Part shown: positions 1 to 9,243 of the stretch, one piece after another
How positions within the stretch are numbered: the stretch's first letter is position 1
How the letters are laid out: every line of letters begins with the position of its first letter
Source of the DNA: Phaeobacter cretensis
Lineage (GTDB): Bacteria; Pseudomonadota; Alphaproteobacteria; Rhodobacterales; Rhodobacteraceae
NCBI RefSeq assembly: GCF_047372505.1
Contig: NZ_JBKBEU010000001.1
Location: forward strand, 992,001-1,056,000
DNA: 64,000 nucleotides
Reading direction: 5' to 3'
Program-made: the position numbers and the translations under genes
Notes under the pieces: model-generated
Databases searched by the model: none
Seen by the model: only the letters and a program-made list of their open reading frames with translations
What the model was told of the DNA's origin: nothing

Positions 1-411
1 GGTAACACAATCAACATCCAGTCCGAGCAAGATGCATGGATGCCCGAAGCCGCTGTCACGGTTGCCACGGACATCCTGACCGCGCATCCAGACGTCAACG
101 TGATCTATGCCGCGAACGAAGGGGGCACCGTCGGCGCGATGCAAGCCGTGCTCAACGCCGGTCGTGCGGGCGAGGTCTTTGTCTTCGGCATCGACGGGTC
201 CAAACAGCTGGGCCAAGGGCTCTTGGCCGGGAACAACGTCCTTCAGGCGGTGACAGCGCAAGCGCCGATCATGATGGGTGCAATGGGCGCGGACGCCGCA
301 CTGAAAGTCATGGCTGGCGAAGTGGTTGAGGCGCAGACGACTGTCCCTGCCCTACTTCTGAGCCGTACAGACCCTGATGGCGTTACAAACTTCCTCGAAA
401 GCATCCAATAG
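1..411 (+). CDS. Sugar ABC transporter substrate-binding protein (3' part)
   Basis: This is the C-terminal 136 residues of a periplasmic binding protein of the ribose/galactose type (Peripla_BP_4 family); the gene begins before the window and the frame is open from base 1. The visible part has the usual alternation for this fold: an NVIYAANEGGTVGAMQAV stretch (the helix after the hinge), a VFVFGIDGS strand, and a terminal repeat of short alpha/beta units. It would capture a sugar in the periplasm and deliver it to the permease encoded two genes downstream. A perfect 10-bp stem-loop follows the stop. The exact sugar cannot be read from the sequence; the epimerase-like gene at the end of the operon fits an aldose. 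Confidence 0.85.
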   Translation, partial: GNTINIQSEQDAWMPEAAVTVATDILTAHPDVNVIYAANEGGTVGAMQAVLNAGRAGEVFVFGIDGSKQLGQGLLAGNNVLQAVTAQAPIMMGAMGADAALKVMAGEVVEAQTTVPALLLSRTDPDGVTNFLESIQ

Positions 412-436
412 GTTTCCTGATCGTCAGGTGACTGCA

Positions 437-464
437 GCAAAGGGCCAGGCAGTGGGCCCTTTGC
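437..464 (+). promoter_or_regulatory. Intercistronic stem-loop after the binding-protein gene
   Basis: GCAAAGGGCC (437-446) pairs perfectly with GGCCCTTTGC (455-464) across an 8-nt loop. No T-run follows, so this is probably not a full terminator. Such hairpins between a binding-protein gene and the rest of an ABC operon commonly protect the upstream mRNA or reduce read-through, giving more binding protein than ATPase. That role is inferred. Confidence 0.55.
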
Positions 465-483
465 GATACCGGAGTGAACGACA

Positions 484-1992
484 ATGACGCAGCTTTCTCT
501 GAATAATCTCACCAAACACTATGGCGCGGTCAAAGCATTAGAAGGGTTCACCCATGTGTTTGAGGCCGGACAGGTCCACGCGCTGATTGGTAAAAATGGA
601 TCAGGCAAAAGCACATTTGTAAAAATGATGTCCGGCGCTATTCAGCCCACAGAAGGGGCGATCAGCGTTGGCCATAACGAGGCCCATTTCGCAACACCGC
701 GCCAAGCTCAAGACGCAGGCATCGCGACGGTCTATCAAGAGCTGAGCCTCGTTCCTGAGCTGTCGGTGGCTGAAAACATATTCCTTGGCCGATTGCCGCG
801 TAAACGGAGCGGATTGATTGACTGGCGCCAATTGCGCCGCCTGACTGAAGAGCTGTTCGTGGAGATCGGCGGTCTGGATATATCGCCCACCGCACGCATT
901 GCAGAGCTGTCGGTCGGGCAACAGCAAATGGTCGAGATCGTCAAAGCGATGAGCTTTCGCCCGAAGGTATTGCAACTGGATGAACCCACGTCCGCGCTTG
1001 CCCAAGCCGAGGTGCAGCATCTGTTTGCATTGGTGCGACGGCTGAGGGAGCTCGGAGTGACCATTATCTATATTACCCACCGTTTGGCTGAATTGGGCAT
1101 GATCGCGGATACTGTCACCGCCATTCGTGACGGGCGTTTTGTCGGCAGTGTGCCGATTGATGACGCAAGCCCACCGGTCATTCTCGATATGATGTTCGGA
1201 GATTTGCCACCACTCGAACGACCAACGACGCAAATTGATCGCAGCCAGCCGGTCCTAAGCGTTAACCAGCTGGCACTAGCGCCATTTTTCCACGACGTCA
1301 GCTTTAATCTCTACCCAGGTGAGGTACTTGGCATTGCCGGGATGCTCGGATCTGGTCGTACTGAACTTCTGCACGCGATTTTCGGCGCGCGCAGGCTGGA
1401 AGGTGGCACAGTGAGTATCCACGGCAGAACCGTCACCACACCAGATATTCCAACCATGAAATCGCTTGGGATAGGATACACATCAGAAGATAGAAAACAC
1501 GCGGGCTTAGTGCAACTGCTATCGTCTCATGCCAATCTATGTCTGGCCGGCCAGGCCAAGATTGCACCAACCGGTTGGATCACCAAAAACCGCGAACGTC
1601 CGTTTGTGGATCGCCAGATCGCTGGCTTGCAGATCAAAGTCGGCGATCCGATGTTGCCTGTATCATCCCTCTCGGGGGGAAATCAGCAAAAGATCGTTGT
1701 TGGAAATTGGATCAACAACGCCCCTGACATTCTCCTATTTGACGAGCCCGCACGTGGCGTCGATGTACAAGCCAAGCGCCAAATTTATGAGCTGATCTGG
1801 GAAAAGGCGCGCGATGGCGTCAGTTCCATCGTTGTATCAACTGAATTGGAAGACCTGACCGAATGCTGTGATCGCATTCTTGTGCTGCGTGACGGTCAAA
1901 TCACCGAGACGTTCCTGAACGACGTGCTCGATCCCAAAGATATCTACACCGCTTGTATGGCGGTGCCCCAGAACGCGGAAACAACAGCATGA
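484..1992 (+). CDS. Sugar ABC transporter ATP-binding protein (RbsA/MglA type)
   Basis: A 502-residue protein with two tandem ABC domains, the usual length and plan of RbsA/MglA/XylG ATPases. The first domain has a clear Walker A (GKNGSGKS, about residues 36-43), a signature region (ELSVGQQQMVEI) and Walker B (VLQLDEPTSAL). The second domain has a degenerate Walker A (GMLGSGRTELL), a strong signature (LSGGNQQK) and Walker B (LLFDEPARGVD). This asymmetry is normal for the family. It powers sugar import through the permease encoded next; its stop overlaps the permease start in an ATGA arrangement, which indicates translational coupling. Confidence 0.93.
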   Translation: MTQLSLNNLTKHYGAVKALEGFTHVFEAGQVHALIGKNGSGKSTFVKMMSGAIQPTEGAISVGHNEAHFATPRQAQDAGIATVYQELSLVPELSVAENIFLGRLPRKRSGLIDWRQLRRLTEELFVEIGGLDISPTARIAELSVGQQQMVEIVKAMSFRPKVLQLDEPTSALAQAEVQHLFALVRRLRELGVTIIYITHRLAELGMIADTVTAIRDGRFVGSVPIDDASPPVILDMMFGDLPPLERPTTQIDRSQPVLSVNQLALAPFFHDVSFNLYPGEVLGIAGMLGSGRTELLHAIFGARRLEGGTVSIHGRTVTTPDIPTMKSLGIGYTSEDRKHAGLVQLLSSHANLCLAGQAKIAPTGWITKNRERPFVDRQIAGLQIKVGDPMLPVSSLSGGNQQKIVVGNWINNAPDILLFDEPARGVDVQAKRQIYELIWEKARDGVSSIVVSTELEDLTECCDRILVLRDGQITETFLNDVLDPKDIYTACMAVPQNAETTA

Positions 1993-2954
1993 TCCAAACT
2001 GACCTGATATCGATCCTACGTCGAAACTCTATGCTACTGATTTTGCTATCACTTTATGTTTTAGTGGCGTCAACTGCTACCGGCTTCATGACCGTCAACA
2101 ACCAGCTGAACATCCTACGCAACATCGCCGTCCCAGGAATGATCGCATTTGGCATGGCCCTCGTCATAATCGTGGGCGAGATCGACCTGAGCGTCGGGTC
2201 GATGGTCGCGGTCTCGGCTTGCCTGACCGCCTGGCTGGTCGACAAACTCTCAGGCGGCGCGCTGGAACCTGCGGTCTGGACCGTGATTGTCGCCTTTGGC
2301 GGAACTTTGTTGTTTGCTTCATCCATAGGCTTGATGGCGGGAACCCTGCGGCAAAAAATTAACGTACCTACCTTCATCACATCACTTGCGATGATGGCAA
2401 CGCTTGCGGGACTGGCCAACCTGATCACCGGAGGCGTTCCGATCTCAAGCTTCCCAAGCTGGTACTACGTAATCGGATCCGGGCGTTTCTGGGGCGTGCC
2501 GGTGCCCGTTTACATTCTGGCCACCGCCTTCGTAATCACTTTTACAATTTCGAATTTCACGGCTCTCGGTCGCTCGATCTATGCGGTAGGTGGCAATATG
2601 GAGGCAGCGCGTCTATCGGGGATCGATGTTTGGCGCACCAAAACCATCTGCCTCATGATGACCAGCGTGTTCGCCGCTACCGGCGGGATCATCTATTCCT
2701 CGCTGGTCAACGCAGGTAACCCAACCATCGCGCGCGGGATGGAGCTTGAGGTGATCTCGGCAGTAATTATCGGGGGCATCAGCCTGTTTGGCGGCAAGGG
2801 CACGATCTGGGGAGCCTTCATTGGCGTCTTATTCCTGGGCGTGCTTTTGAACGCAATGACACTCTGGGGTTTCAATCCCTATACCCAGCAAGTGATCAAG
2901 GGCGGCTTAATCCTGGGGGCGGTGTTCATCAACTTCTTCATCGACCGAAAATGA
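1989..2954 (+). CDS. Sugar ABC transporter permease (RbsC type)
   Basis: A 321-residue integral inner-membrane protein of the BPD_transp_2 family (RbsC/XylH type) with about eight to ten hydrophobic segments. Family hallmarks include the GMALVIIVGEIDLSVGSMVAVSA stretch (the conserved GxDLSVGS motif in an early helix) and the cytoplasmic EAARLSGIDVWRTK loop that contacts the ATPase. I chose the ATG at 1989 because it overlaps the stop of the ATPase gene (ATGA) and places the N-terminus just before the first membrane segment; an in-frame start further upstream would lie inside the ATPase gene. The stop again overlaps the next start. Confidence 0.92.
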   Translation: MIQTDLISILRRNSMLLILLSLYVLVASTATGFMTVNNQLNILRNIAVPGMIAFGMALVIIVGEIDLSVGSMVAVSACLTAWLVDKLSGGALEPAVWTVIVAFGGTLLFASSIGLMAGTLRQKINVPTFITSLAMMATLAGLANLITGGVPISSFPSWYYVIGSGRFWGVPVPVYILATAFVITFTISNFTALGRSIYAVGGNMEAARLSGIDVWRTKTICLMMTSVFAATGGIIYSSLVNAGNPTIARGMELEVISAVIIGGISLFGGKGTIWGAFIGVLFLGVLLNAMTLWGFNPYTQQVIKGGLILGAVFINFFIDRK

Positions 2955-3907
2955 CGGTGTTTCGTTGGGATCGCGGCCAAGGACGGCTTGCCCGCCAGGG
3001 CGCGATGCTCAGCGATCTGGAGTTCTACCTGGAAGACGGGCGCGTCATACGTCCGCTTCACACAGCCCCGTGGCTTGGCAAGGATCTCCCAGCCGCAACG
3101 CCGCCAATTTTGAAGCATCTGCAAGGTGAATGGCCTTGTGTTCCCTTTGGGATGACACCAAGCAGCCCGCCGGGCAGCGAGTTGTCCCATAGCCAGGCAC
3201 CGCAATGTGAATGGCCGCATGGCTATGGGGCGAACCATGGTTGGACGATCACTCAGAACCAACCAGATGGTGCAGAGGCGCAGATCTATTACCCCTTTAA
3301 CGATGCCGTCAAACGGCTGTCACGCTGGGTGAAAGGCGTGCCCCTATCGCCTGGCGTCGACATAGGATTGCAAATAGAAATGCGCAAAGAGGCCAATTTA
3401 CCGATTGGCCTACACCCTGTTCTGCGGCTGCCGGAGGTGCCTGGCCAGGCCCGCCTCGTTCTCGGCGCATATGATCAGGCATATAGCTACCCCGGCGATA
3501 CGGGCGGCACACCTGTCTCTACAGATCCCGCACCGTTTCGGATAGCCGACAGAATGTTGCAGCTGCCCTATGAAACACCGTCCGAGACGATACTGCTCCT
3601 GTCAGGTGCAGAGGGTCATGCGACGCTCGAAAACCTAACAGAAGCATATAAAGTTCGCGTCGATTGGGATGCGGCAGTGTTTCCGTCGTTGATGCTTTGG
3701 ATAAGCAACCGAGGCCGTACAGGCCCGCCTTGGAACGGCCGCCATCTCGCACTTGGGGTGGAACCGGTTTGCTCGGCCTTCGACTTTGGCTCTGCGATTT
3801 CCGCGGCGCATAATCCGCTCAACCGTGCTGGCATCAGAACCGCGACTCGCCTCGTGCCCGAGTGCAGCTTTTCGACCCGCTACCGGATTTCTGTCGAAAC
3901 ACTGTAA
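2951..3907 (+). CDS. Aldose epimerase-like (galactose mutarotase fold) protein
   Basis: A 318-residue, beta-rich soluble protein that starts four bases inside the permease gene, so it is part of the sugar-transport operon. It resembles aldose 1-epimerase family proteins: an N-terminal strand region, a central GLHPVLRLP segment carrying a histidine-proline pair, and a late LMLWISNRG...LGVEPVCSAFD block that corresponds to the carboxylate-bearing end of the mutarotase active site. It probably interconverts anomers of the imported sugar or acts on a related sugar derivative. The match is by pattern only and a divergent sugar-binding relative is possible. Its 3' end overlaps the convergent repressor gene by 28 bases. 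Confidence 0.6.
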   Translation: MTVFRWDRGQGRLARQGAMLSDLEFYLEDGRVIRPLHTAPWLGKDLPAATPPILKHLQGEWPCVPFGMTPSSPPGSELSHSQAPQCEWPHGYGANHGWTITQNQPDGAEAQIYYPFNDAVKRLSRWVKGVPLSPGVDIGLQIEMRKEANLPIGLHPVLRLPEVPGQARLVLGAYDQAYSYPGDTGGTPVSTDPAPFRIADRMLQLPYETPSETILLLSGAEGHATLENLTEAYKVRVDWDAAVFPSLMLWISNRGRTGPPWNGRHLALGVEPVCSAFDFGSAISAAHNPLNRAGIRTATRLVPECSFSTRYRISVETL

Positions 3908-4968
3908 GGGGGCGCCGTGCTTGCACGCACAACCACCTGCAGGGAAAGCCTATTCAGGTCCGGCTTCTCAAATTTTTCGCCATTTATTTGGTGAAGCAGT
4001 TCTTGTGCAGCAAGCTCACCAAGCAGCACAATTGGTTGCTCCACCGTGGTAAGCGGCGGAAAGATATGCGCACTTTGCGGCAGATTATCAAAACCAATCA
4101 CAGATAGCTGGTCTGGCATGCGGTAGCCCAATTCATGCCCCGCATGGATCACACCAATGGCGGCAATATCTGAAGTGCCAATCACGGCTGTTGGCTTCGT
4201 ATCATTCAGAATTTGGCGCGCCAAAGCAAAAGAAGCATCAAAGCTATGTGTTTCCCCAAGTGCGATGCCGACGGGGGCGCAATTCTGCTCTGCCAACGCT
4301 TCTTCGATGCCTGCGATGCGATCCATAATAGGCGCAGAATGTGTTGGCGTCGCAACAACGGCGATGTCTTTGTGCCCGAGATCAAGCAGGTGCTTGGCCA
4401 TCAAACGGCCTCCTTCCTTGTGATCGACCGAAACGAGATGACCGGGTTCACCATCAGGAGACCGGTCGACCGCAATGATCGGAATATTACGATCCGCGAA
4501 ACGGTCAAAATTCTGCGTGGTCACAACCGCCGCTGCAATTACGCCATCAACCTGCTGGCCCAGCAATGTCGATACGTACCGCTGCTCATTCAGTTCATTT
4601 TCTTCGGTGTTGCAGATCAGGCTGTGATACCCATTTCGAAATAGGGCCTGCTCCAAAGACTGAGCCAAAATACCAAAAAACGGGACATCTAGACTGGGCA
4701 ACAGGATCCCAATGAGGCCACTGCGCCCAGACCGCATTTGGCGTGCACCTGCATTCGGTTCGTATCCAAGGTCCAATATAGCTTGTTCAACACGCGCACG
4801 CGCATCGGCACTAACCGACGCCCCACCATTTATGACACGCGACACTGTGCCAAGCGATGTGCCGGATCGGCGCGCAACATCTTTCACGCTGACCTTTTGG
4901 AGTTTCGGCGAGCTCGTTTTCAATTCGACAGCTTTCGTTCTTCGCAGACAAATGTACCCCGAAACCAT
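3880..4968 (-). CDS. LacI-family transcriptional repressor
   Basis: A 362-residue LacI/GalR-type regulator. The N-terminal helix-turn-helix is typical (VSVKDVARRSGTSLGTVSRVINGGASVSADAR), followed by the hinge (GYEPNAGARQMRSGRSGLIGILLPSLDVPFF) and a periplasmic-binding-protein-like effector domain ending in the TTVEQP element. The open frame has about 25 residues before the HTH, so the real start may be an internal codon nearer the HTH. It lies tail-to-tail with the sugar ABC operon and overlaps the last gene of it by 28 bases. It probably represses that operon in response to the transported sugar (inference from position). Confidence 0.88.
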   Translation of the reverse strand: MVSGYICLRRTKAVELKTSSPKLQKVSVKDVARRSGTSLGTVSRVINGGASVSADARARVEQAILDLGYEPNAGARQMRSGRSGLIGILLPSLDVPFFGILAQSLEQALFRNGYHSLICNTEENELNEQRYVSTLLGQQVDGVIAAAVVTTQNFDRFADRNIPIIAVDRSPDGEPGHLVSVDHKEGGRLMAKHLLDLGHKDIAVVATPTHSAPIMDRIAGIEEALAEQNCAPVGIALGETHSFDASFALARQILNDTKPTAVIGTSDIAAIGVIHAGHELGYRMPDQLSVIGFDNLPQSAHIFPPLTTVEQPIVLLGELAAQELLHQINGEKFEKPDLNRLSLQVVVRASTAPPYSVSTEIR

Positions 4969-5438
4969 AGACTATTACCAACAAATTGGTCGGTTCTGCA
5001 GTGATCAAAACGCAGTGGTGCGCCATGACCTATTGCACCAGACGTCCAAAGCCAGGCCGAATAGTTATTGCGGTCAGGTTTCTGTTGCCAGGATCAATGT
5101 CCGCCAATCACAGCAGGCAGTATTGCGCAACCTTTAATGCCCAAGCCCGGCATGCAGCGGCCAGAAAATACCGGATATGTTCGACACTCGGTTTCCGATG
5201 ACTGGAACGACGAAGAGTCCAAAAACCATATCGCTTTGAAACTATAGAAATGCGAATGCTGGACCACTGACATCGACAAACCGATGCGAAAGTTAGGTCC
5301 CTAACACGCAGGGTGCTAGGCCCGCAGCTTTGCCTTCATCCCGCAAGAAATGAAAACTCGATCAGAGGAGTGCCTGCTGCAAGTGTCTTGCCACATCGCT
5401 GGCCATCACATGCAGCGAAGGCTGAAATCTACGCTATA
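4969..5438. other. Intergenic stretch without a recognisable gene
   Basis: About 470 bases between the LacI-type gene, which starts here and runs leftwards, and the complex I subunit gene, which ends here. Several short frames are open on both strands but none shows a family pattern, a good ribosome-binding site or the codon bias of its neighbours. It should contain the promoter of the repressor gene. Confidence 0.5.
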
Positions 5439-5750
5439 TCAGTGTGTCCAAGGCGCGCGACGGTTGGTGGCGAAGTTTTCGCCGTAGCCACCGGCACGCA
5501 AATTGGCCTTGCGTGTCTTGGGCTCGGTCACAACTGCATCGATGCCATTGGCCTCTGCGTACTCCAGTGCCGCTTCCTTCGTATCGAACCGCAGGCGCAC
5601 CTGGCTTTGGGTATCATGTGAAGATGTCCAACCCATCAGCGGGTCCACTTCACGCGCGCTGGTTGGGATAAAATCCAGAACCCATTTGCGGGTCTTCGCC
5701 ATACCTGAGGTCATGGCGTTTTTGGCTGGCCGATAAATCCGCGCTCGCAT
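5439..5750 (-). CDS. NADH dehydrogenase accessory subunit, NDUFS4-like (ETC complex I conserved region)
   Basis: A 103-residue protein matching the ETC_C1_NDUFS4 family, the alphaproteobacterial counterpart of the mitochondrial 18-kDa complex I subunit. Recognisable features are MRARIYRPAKNAMTSG at the start, the KWVLDFIPTSAREVDPLMGWTSS core and the following RFDTKEAALEYAEANGI helix. It is an accessory subunit at the tip of the peripheral arm that stabilises the NADH-oxidising module. It is usually encoded away from the nuo operon in Rhodobacterales, as here. Length and sequence look complete. Confidence 0.9.
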   Translation of the reverse strand: MRARIYRPAKNAMTSGMAKTRKWVLDFIPTSAREVDPLMGWTSSHDTQSQVRLRFDTKEAALEYAEANGIDAVVTEPKTRKANLRAGGYGENFATNRRAPWTH

Positions 5751-5923
5751 GGGCTGTCTCCTCGAAACTCTCTGTTCTCTATATGCGCCGAACCCTTACC
5801 TCGGGCAAGATGGCAAATGCGGCGGATTGCATCGGTTTATCCGGAAAAACGCGCTTTTTTGCTCGGTTTGCACCTGACTTCACACAGGTAAGCAAGCATC
5901 GCGGCACAATGCCTCTTGAATAA

Positions 5924-5938
5924 GAACAAAAACAGATC
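5924..5938 (+). promoter_or_regulatory. Candidate LexA (SOS) box upstream of uvrB
   Basis: GAAC (5924-5927), seven bases, GATC (5935-5938): one mismatch from the alphaproteobacterial LexA direct repeat GAAC-N7-GAAC. It sits 30 bases before the chosen uvrB start, a position where LexA could block transcription. A single mismatched copy can occur by chance, so this is tentative. Confidence 0.3.
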
Positions 5939-5968
5939 AATCTCTGCACCTAGCAGGAGACAGCCGAT

Positions 5969-8167
5969 ATGCCATACGCCCATTCTGACAAAACCATGCC
6001 AATGATGGCCGACCGCGCGCCACAGCAGCGTCCAAAGCTGGAAGGCGGGCGGGAATTTATCATGCAAACCGAATTTGATCCGGCAGGCGATCAGCCCACC
6101 GCGATCAAGGAACTCTCCGAGGGCGTGCTGGACGGAGAGCGCAATCAGGTTCTGCTTGGAGCAACCGGCACCGGCAAAACCTTCACCATGGCCAAGGTCA
6201 TTGAAGAAACCCAACGCCCTGCGATTATTCTTGCTCCGAACAAAACACTAGCTGCTCAATTATATGGCGAATTCAAAGGCTTCTTCCCTGAAAACTCGGT
6301 CGAGTACTTTGTTTCCTTTTATGACTACTACCAGCCCGAGGCCTATGTCGCGCGCAGCGATACCTATATCGAAAAAGAGAGTCAGATTAACGAGCAGATC
6401 GACCGGATGCGTCACTCGGCCACCCGCTCCCTGCTGGAACGTGACGATGTGATCATCATAGCCTCAGTCAGCTGCATTTACGGCATCGGCTCGGTTGAGA
6501 CATATTCTGCGATGACCCAGGATCTGAAAGTCGGCGACGAATATGATCAACGGCAGGTGATGGCCGATCTGGTCGCTCAGCAGTATAAACGCAACGATCA
6601 GGCGTTTCAGCGCGGCTCCTTCCGTGTGCGTGGCGATTCGCTAGAGATCTTTCCCGCCCACCTGGAAGATCGCGCCTGGCGGTTGTCATTCTTTGGTGAA
6701 GAGTTGGAAGGCATTACGGAGTTCGACCCTCTCACCGGCGAAAGGACCGGCAGTTTTGATCAGATCCGCGTTTACGCGAATTCACACTATGTGACGCCCA
6801 AGCCGACACTGAAACAGGCTGTCATATCGATCAAGAACGAGTTGAAAATGCGGTTGGACCAGCTTGTTGGCGAAGGCAAGTTGCTGGAAGCGCAACGGTT
6901 GGAACAGCGCACCAATTTCGACATCGAAATGTTGGAAGCCACCGGCCATTGCAATGGTATCGAGAACTATTCACGCTATCTGACGGGGCGTGCCCCCGGC
7001 GAGCCCCCCCCCACCTTGTTTGAGTTCATTCCGGACAATGCCATTGTTTTTGCAGATGAATCTCACGTATCCGTGCCTCAAATCGGCGGCATGTACAAAG
7101 GTGACCACCGGCGCAAATTCACACTAGCAGAACACGGGTTCCGCCTGCCCTCTTGCATGGACAACCGTCCATTGAAGTTTGAGGAATGGGACGCAATGCG
7201 TCCACAGTCGGTATTTGTTTCAGCCACCCCATCGAAATGGGAAATCGAACAATCCGGTGGCGTTTTTGCAGAGCAGGTGATCCGCCCGACCGGCCTGCTG
7301 GATCCGCAGGTGGAAATCCGCCCTGTTGATATGCAGGTAGACGATCTTCTGGATGAGGTCCGCAAAGTTACCGCAGATGGCTTTCGTACACTGGTGACCA
7401 CGCTGACAAAACGTATGGCTGAAGATCTCACAGAATACATGCATGAACAGGGGATCAAAGTCCGCTACATGCATTCAGACATCGACACGCTGGAGCGAAT
7501 TGAAATCCTGCGTGATTTGCGGCTTGGTGCGTTTGATGTGTTGATCGGGATCAACCTGCTGCGAGAGGGGCTCGATATCCCAGAATGCGGGTTGGTGGCC
7601 ATTCTTGACGCCGATAAAGAAGGTTTTTTGCGCTCAGAGACCTCATTGATCCAGACAATTGGCCGCGCTGCACGAAATGCCGAGGGCCGTGTCATCATGT
7701 ATGCGGACCGCATCACCGGCTCGATGGAGCGTGCACTGGGGGAAACCAACCGCCGCCGCGACAAGCAGATCGCCTACAATGAGGAACACGGCATTACGCC
7801 CGCAACGGTCAAAAAGAACGTCGAAGACGTTTTGGCTGGCCTGTATCAGGGCGATGTGGACATGAACCGCGTTACAGCCAATATCGATACACCAATGCAT
7901 GGCGCTAATCTGGAGGCCCATCTCACAGGCCTACGCGAACAGATGCGCAAAGCAGCCGAGAACCTTGAATTCGAGGAAGCCGCTCGCCTGCGTGATGAGG
8001 TGAAACGATTGGAAGCGGTAGATCTTGCGGTGTCCGACGATCCTCTTGCACGTCAGTCCGCGATCGAAGCGGCCTCAGACGCGGCCGTGAAATCACGCGG
8101 TCGATCATCCGCAGGGAAAGCCGGTACGCGGGCCTACCGTGGTAAGTCGCAGAAAAAATTCTCATAG
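5969..8167 (+). CDS. uvrB: Excinuclease ABC subunit B (UvrB)
   Basis: A 732-residue UvrB, the damage-verifying helicase-like subunit of nucleotide excision repair. It receives the lesion from UvrA and recruits UvrC. Visible motifs are Walker A (GATGTGKT), the beta-hairpin region (YYQPEAYVARSDTYIEKES), the DEAH-like helicase motif II region (VFADESHVSVPQ), SATPSKWE, a helicase C-terminal domain (GINLLREGLDIPECGLVAILDADKEG) and a C-terminal UVR domain (LREQMRKAAENLEFEEAARLRDEVKRLE) that binds UvrC. An N-terminal extension of about 30 residues precedes the conserved FDPAGDQPTAI start; initiation at an internal ATG near 6062 cannot be excluded. Confidence 0.97.
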   Translation: MPYAHSDKTMPMMADRAPQQRPKLEGGREFIMQTEFDPAGDQPTAIKELSEGVLDGERNQVLLGATGTGKTFTMAKVIEETQRPAIILAPNKTLAAQLYGEFKGFFPENSVEYFVSFYDYYQPEAYVARSDTYIEKESQINEQIDRMRHSATRSLLERDDVIIIASVSCIYGIGSVETYSAMTQDLKVGDEYDQRQVMADLVAQQYKRNDQAFQRGSFRVRGDSLEIFPAHLEDRAWRLSFFGEELEGITEFDPLTGERTGSFDQIRVYANSHYVTPKPTLKQAVISIKNELKMRLDQLVGEGKLLEAQRLEQRTNFDIEMLEATGHCNGIENYSRYLTGRAPGEPPPTLFEFIPDNAIVFADESHVSVPQIGGMYKGDHRRKFTLAEHGFRLPSCMDNRPLKFEEWDAMRPQSVFVSATPSKWEIEQSGGVFAEQVIRPTGLLDPQVEIRPVDMQVDDLLDEVRKVTADGFRTLVTTLTKRMAEDLTEYMHEQGIKVRYMHSDIDTLERIEILRDLRLGAFDVLIGINLLREGLDIPECGLVAILDADKEGFLRSETSLIQTIGRAARNAEGRVIMYADRITGSMERALGETNRRRDKQIAYNEEHGITPATVKKNVEDVLAGLYQGDVDMNRVTANIDTPMHGANLEAHLTGLREQMRKAAENLEFEEAARLRDEVKRLEAVDLAVSDDPLARQSAIEAASDAAVKSRGRSSAGKAGTRAYRGKSQKKFS

Positions 8168-8538
8168 CCGGTAGCCGCGGGCCGCGTGCGTCATCGGTCC
8201 GCAACTATCATCAACGGGCTTCTACCGGACTCTCGGACAGAGGACCTAAATGAATAGAAAACGCGGGTGAGCACTAGCTAACAAATGACCGGCTATTCTA
8301 GCCCGATTGAAATCAGCCATGTAAATGCCATCGCCAAAGATGATAATACTGCCAACTACGCCTAGAACAACCTAAACTAATGTTTTCAAGATGCGGTTTT
8401 TCCCGATGGCACTGCGTCTTCAACGATGAGACGGAAGTAATACCAACGAAACGCGTAATTGGTGCAAAAAACCGATATCGAAATCTACGGCAATACTGCC
8501 CAGTTGAAAGAACAGAATACAAGTAATGGAGAGATAAA
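8168..8538. other. Intergenic stretch without a recognisable gene
   Basis: About 370 bases between uvrB and the small PLDc_N-like gene. The sequence is somewhat richer in A and T than the flanks. I see no conserved frame and no U-tract terminator. The promoter of the small gene at 8539 should lie in its right half. Confidence 0.45.
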
Positions 8539-8715
8539 ATGGGTTACAGTCTTCTCGGTTTGCTTATTCTCATAGCTGGCCTTTACGCAATCTATCAAAT
8601 CCTTACGTCCGGTGCCTCCACCGGTGCCAAGGTGATCTGGGCTTTGGTCATCATATTCCTACCTGTCGTCGGCCTGATAGCGTGGATAATTGCGGGCCCG
8701 CGAGGTGGAAGGTAA
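8539..8715 (+). CDS. Small membrane protein with PLD-nuclease N-terminal-like domain
   Basis: A 58-residue protein made of two hydrophobic helices (SLLGLLILIAGLYAIYQIL and VIWALVIIFLPVVGLIAWII) joined by a short loop STGAKV, ending in GPRGGR. The pattern, including the FLPVVGLIAWIIAGPR segment, is that of the PLDc_N domain (phospholipase D nuclease N-terminal), which often occurs alone as a tiny two-helix protein of unknown function. An AGAGAT purine stretch just before the ATG serves as the ribosome-binding site. It is a single gene; its neighbours give no functional hint. Confidence 0.7.
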   Translation: MGYSLLGLLILIAGLYAIYQILTSGASTGAKVIWALVIIFLPVVGLIAWIIAGPRGGR

Positions 8716-8868
8716 GATATAACACATAGACTTGCAGAGAGCATGCGCGACGCCAGTTCTATGGCATCGCGACGTTGTTTTCCCACAAAAGCGAGAAGCC
8801 TGGCTCTACGGCGGTCGACCACCCTATGGGTTTTGAAATCACCGTGGCGCGAGTCGACCTCGCCTATT

Positions 8869-9135
8869 CTAAAAATCAAATAGGTCCTCAAGAAAACCGC
8901 CACGTTTTTTCTTGTAACGTTTTTCAGAATAACGATGATCTGAATCGCGTTTCTCTGGGCGATAGCTGTCTCGTTGCGCTGGCTGCTGTTGTTGCGCTGG
9001 CTGAACGGACCGTTCGATGATCTTGTCCAACTCACCGCGATCCAGCCAAACGCCCCGACACTGCGGACAATAATCGATTTCCACCCCCGCGCGGTCAGTC
9101 ATTACAAGCTGGGTGCCATCAATTGGACATTGCAT
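8869..9135 (-). CDS. zf-TFIIB domain small protein
   Basis: An 88-residue zinc-ribbon protein: CPIDGTQL, then YCPQCRGVWLDRGELDKII, a four-cysteine arrangement (CPxD...CPQC) typical of zf-TFIIB proteins. The rest is a hydrophilic Gln/Arg/Lys-rich tail ending in GGFLEDLFDF. I chose the ATG at 9135 because a strong GAGGAGA ribosome-binding site lies just upstream and the protein then starts at the zinc ribbon, as in relatives. The tail with a C-terminal phenylalanine-rich patch is conserved in such proteins. Molecular role unknown; nucleic-acid or protein binding is likely. Confidence 0.82.
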   Translation of the reverse strand: MQCPIDGTQLVMTDRAGVEIDYCPQCRGVWLDRGELDKIIERSVQPAQQQQPAQRDSYRPEKRDSDHRYSEKRYKKKRGGFLEDLFDF

Positions 9136-9243
9136 CGTTTTCTCCTCACAAAACAACATTGCAATGCAAGTGGGGTCGAAACCCGTTTTGAACAACCCTA
9201 AGGGCGTAAAATTGCTGATTGGGGCAATACCAAATCGAACGGC

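Noticed and set aside
4712..5137. Plus-strand frame of 141 codons across the start of the LacI-type gene
   Set aside because: Antisense to the conserved HTH of the repressor and without its own motif.
8313..8522. Minus-strand frame of 69 codons between uvrB and the PLDc_N-like gene
   Set aside because: No homologous pattern, no ribosome-binding site; probably chance.
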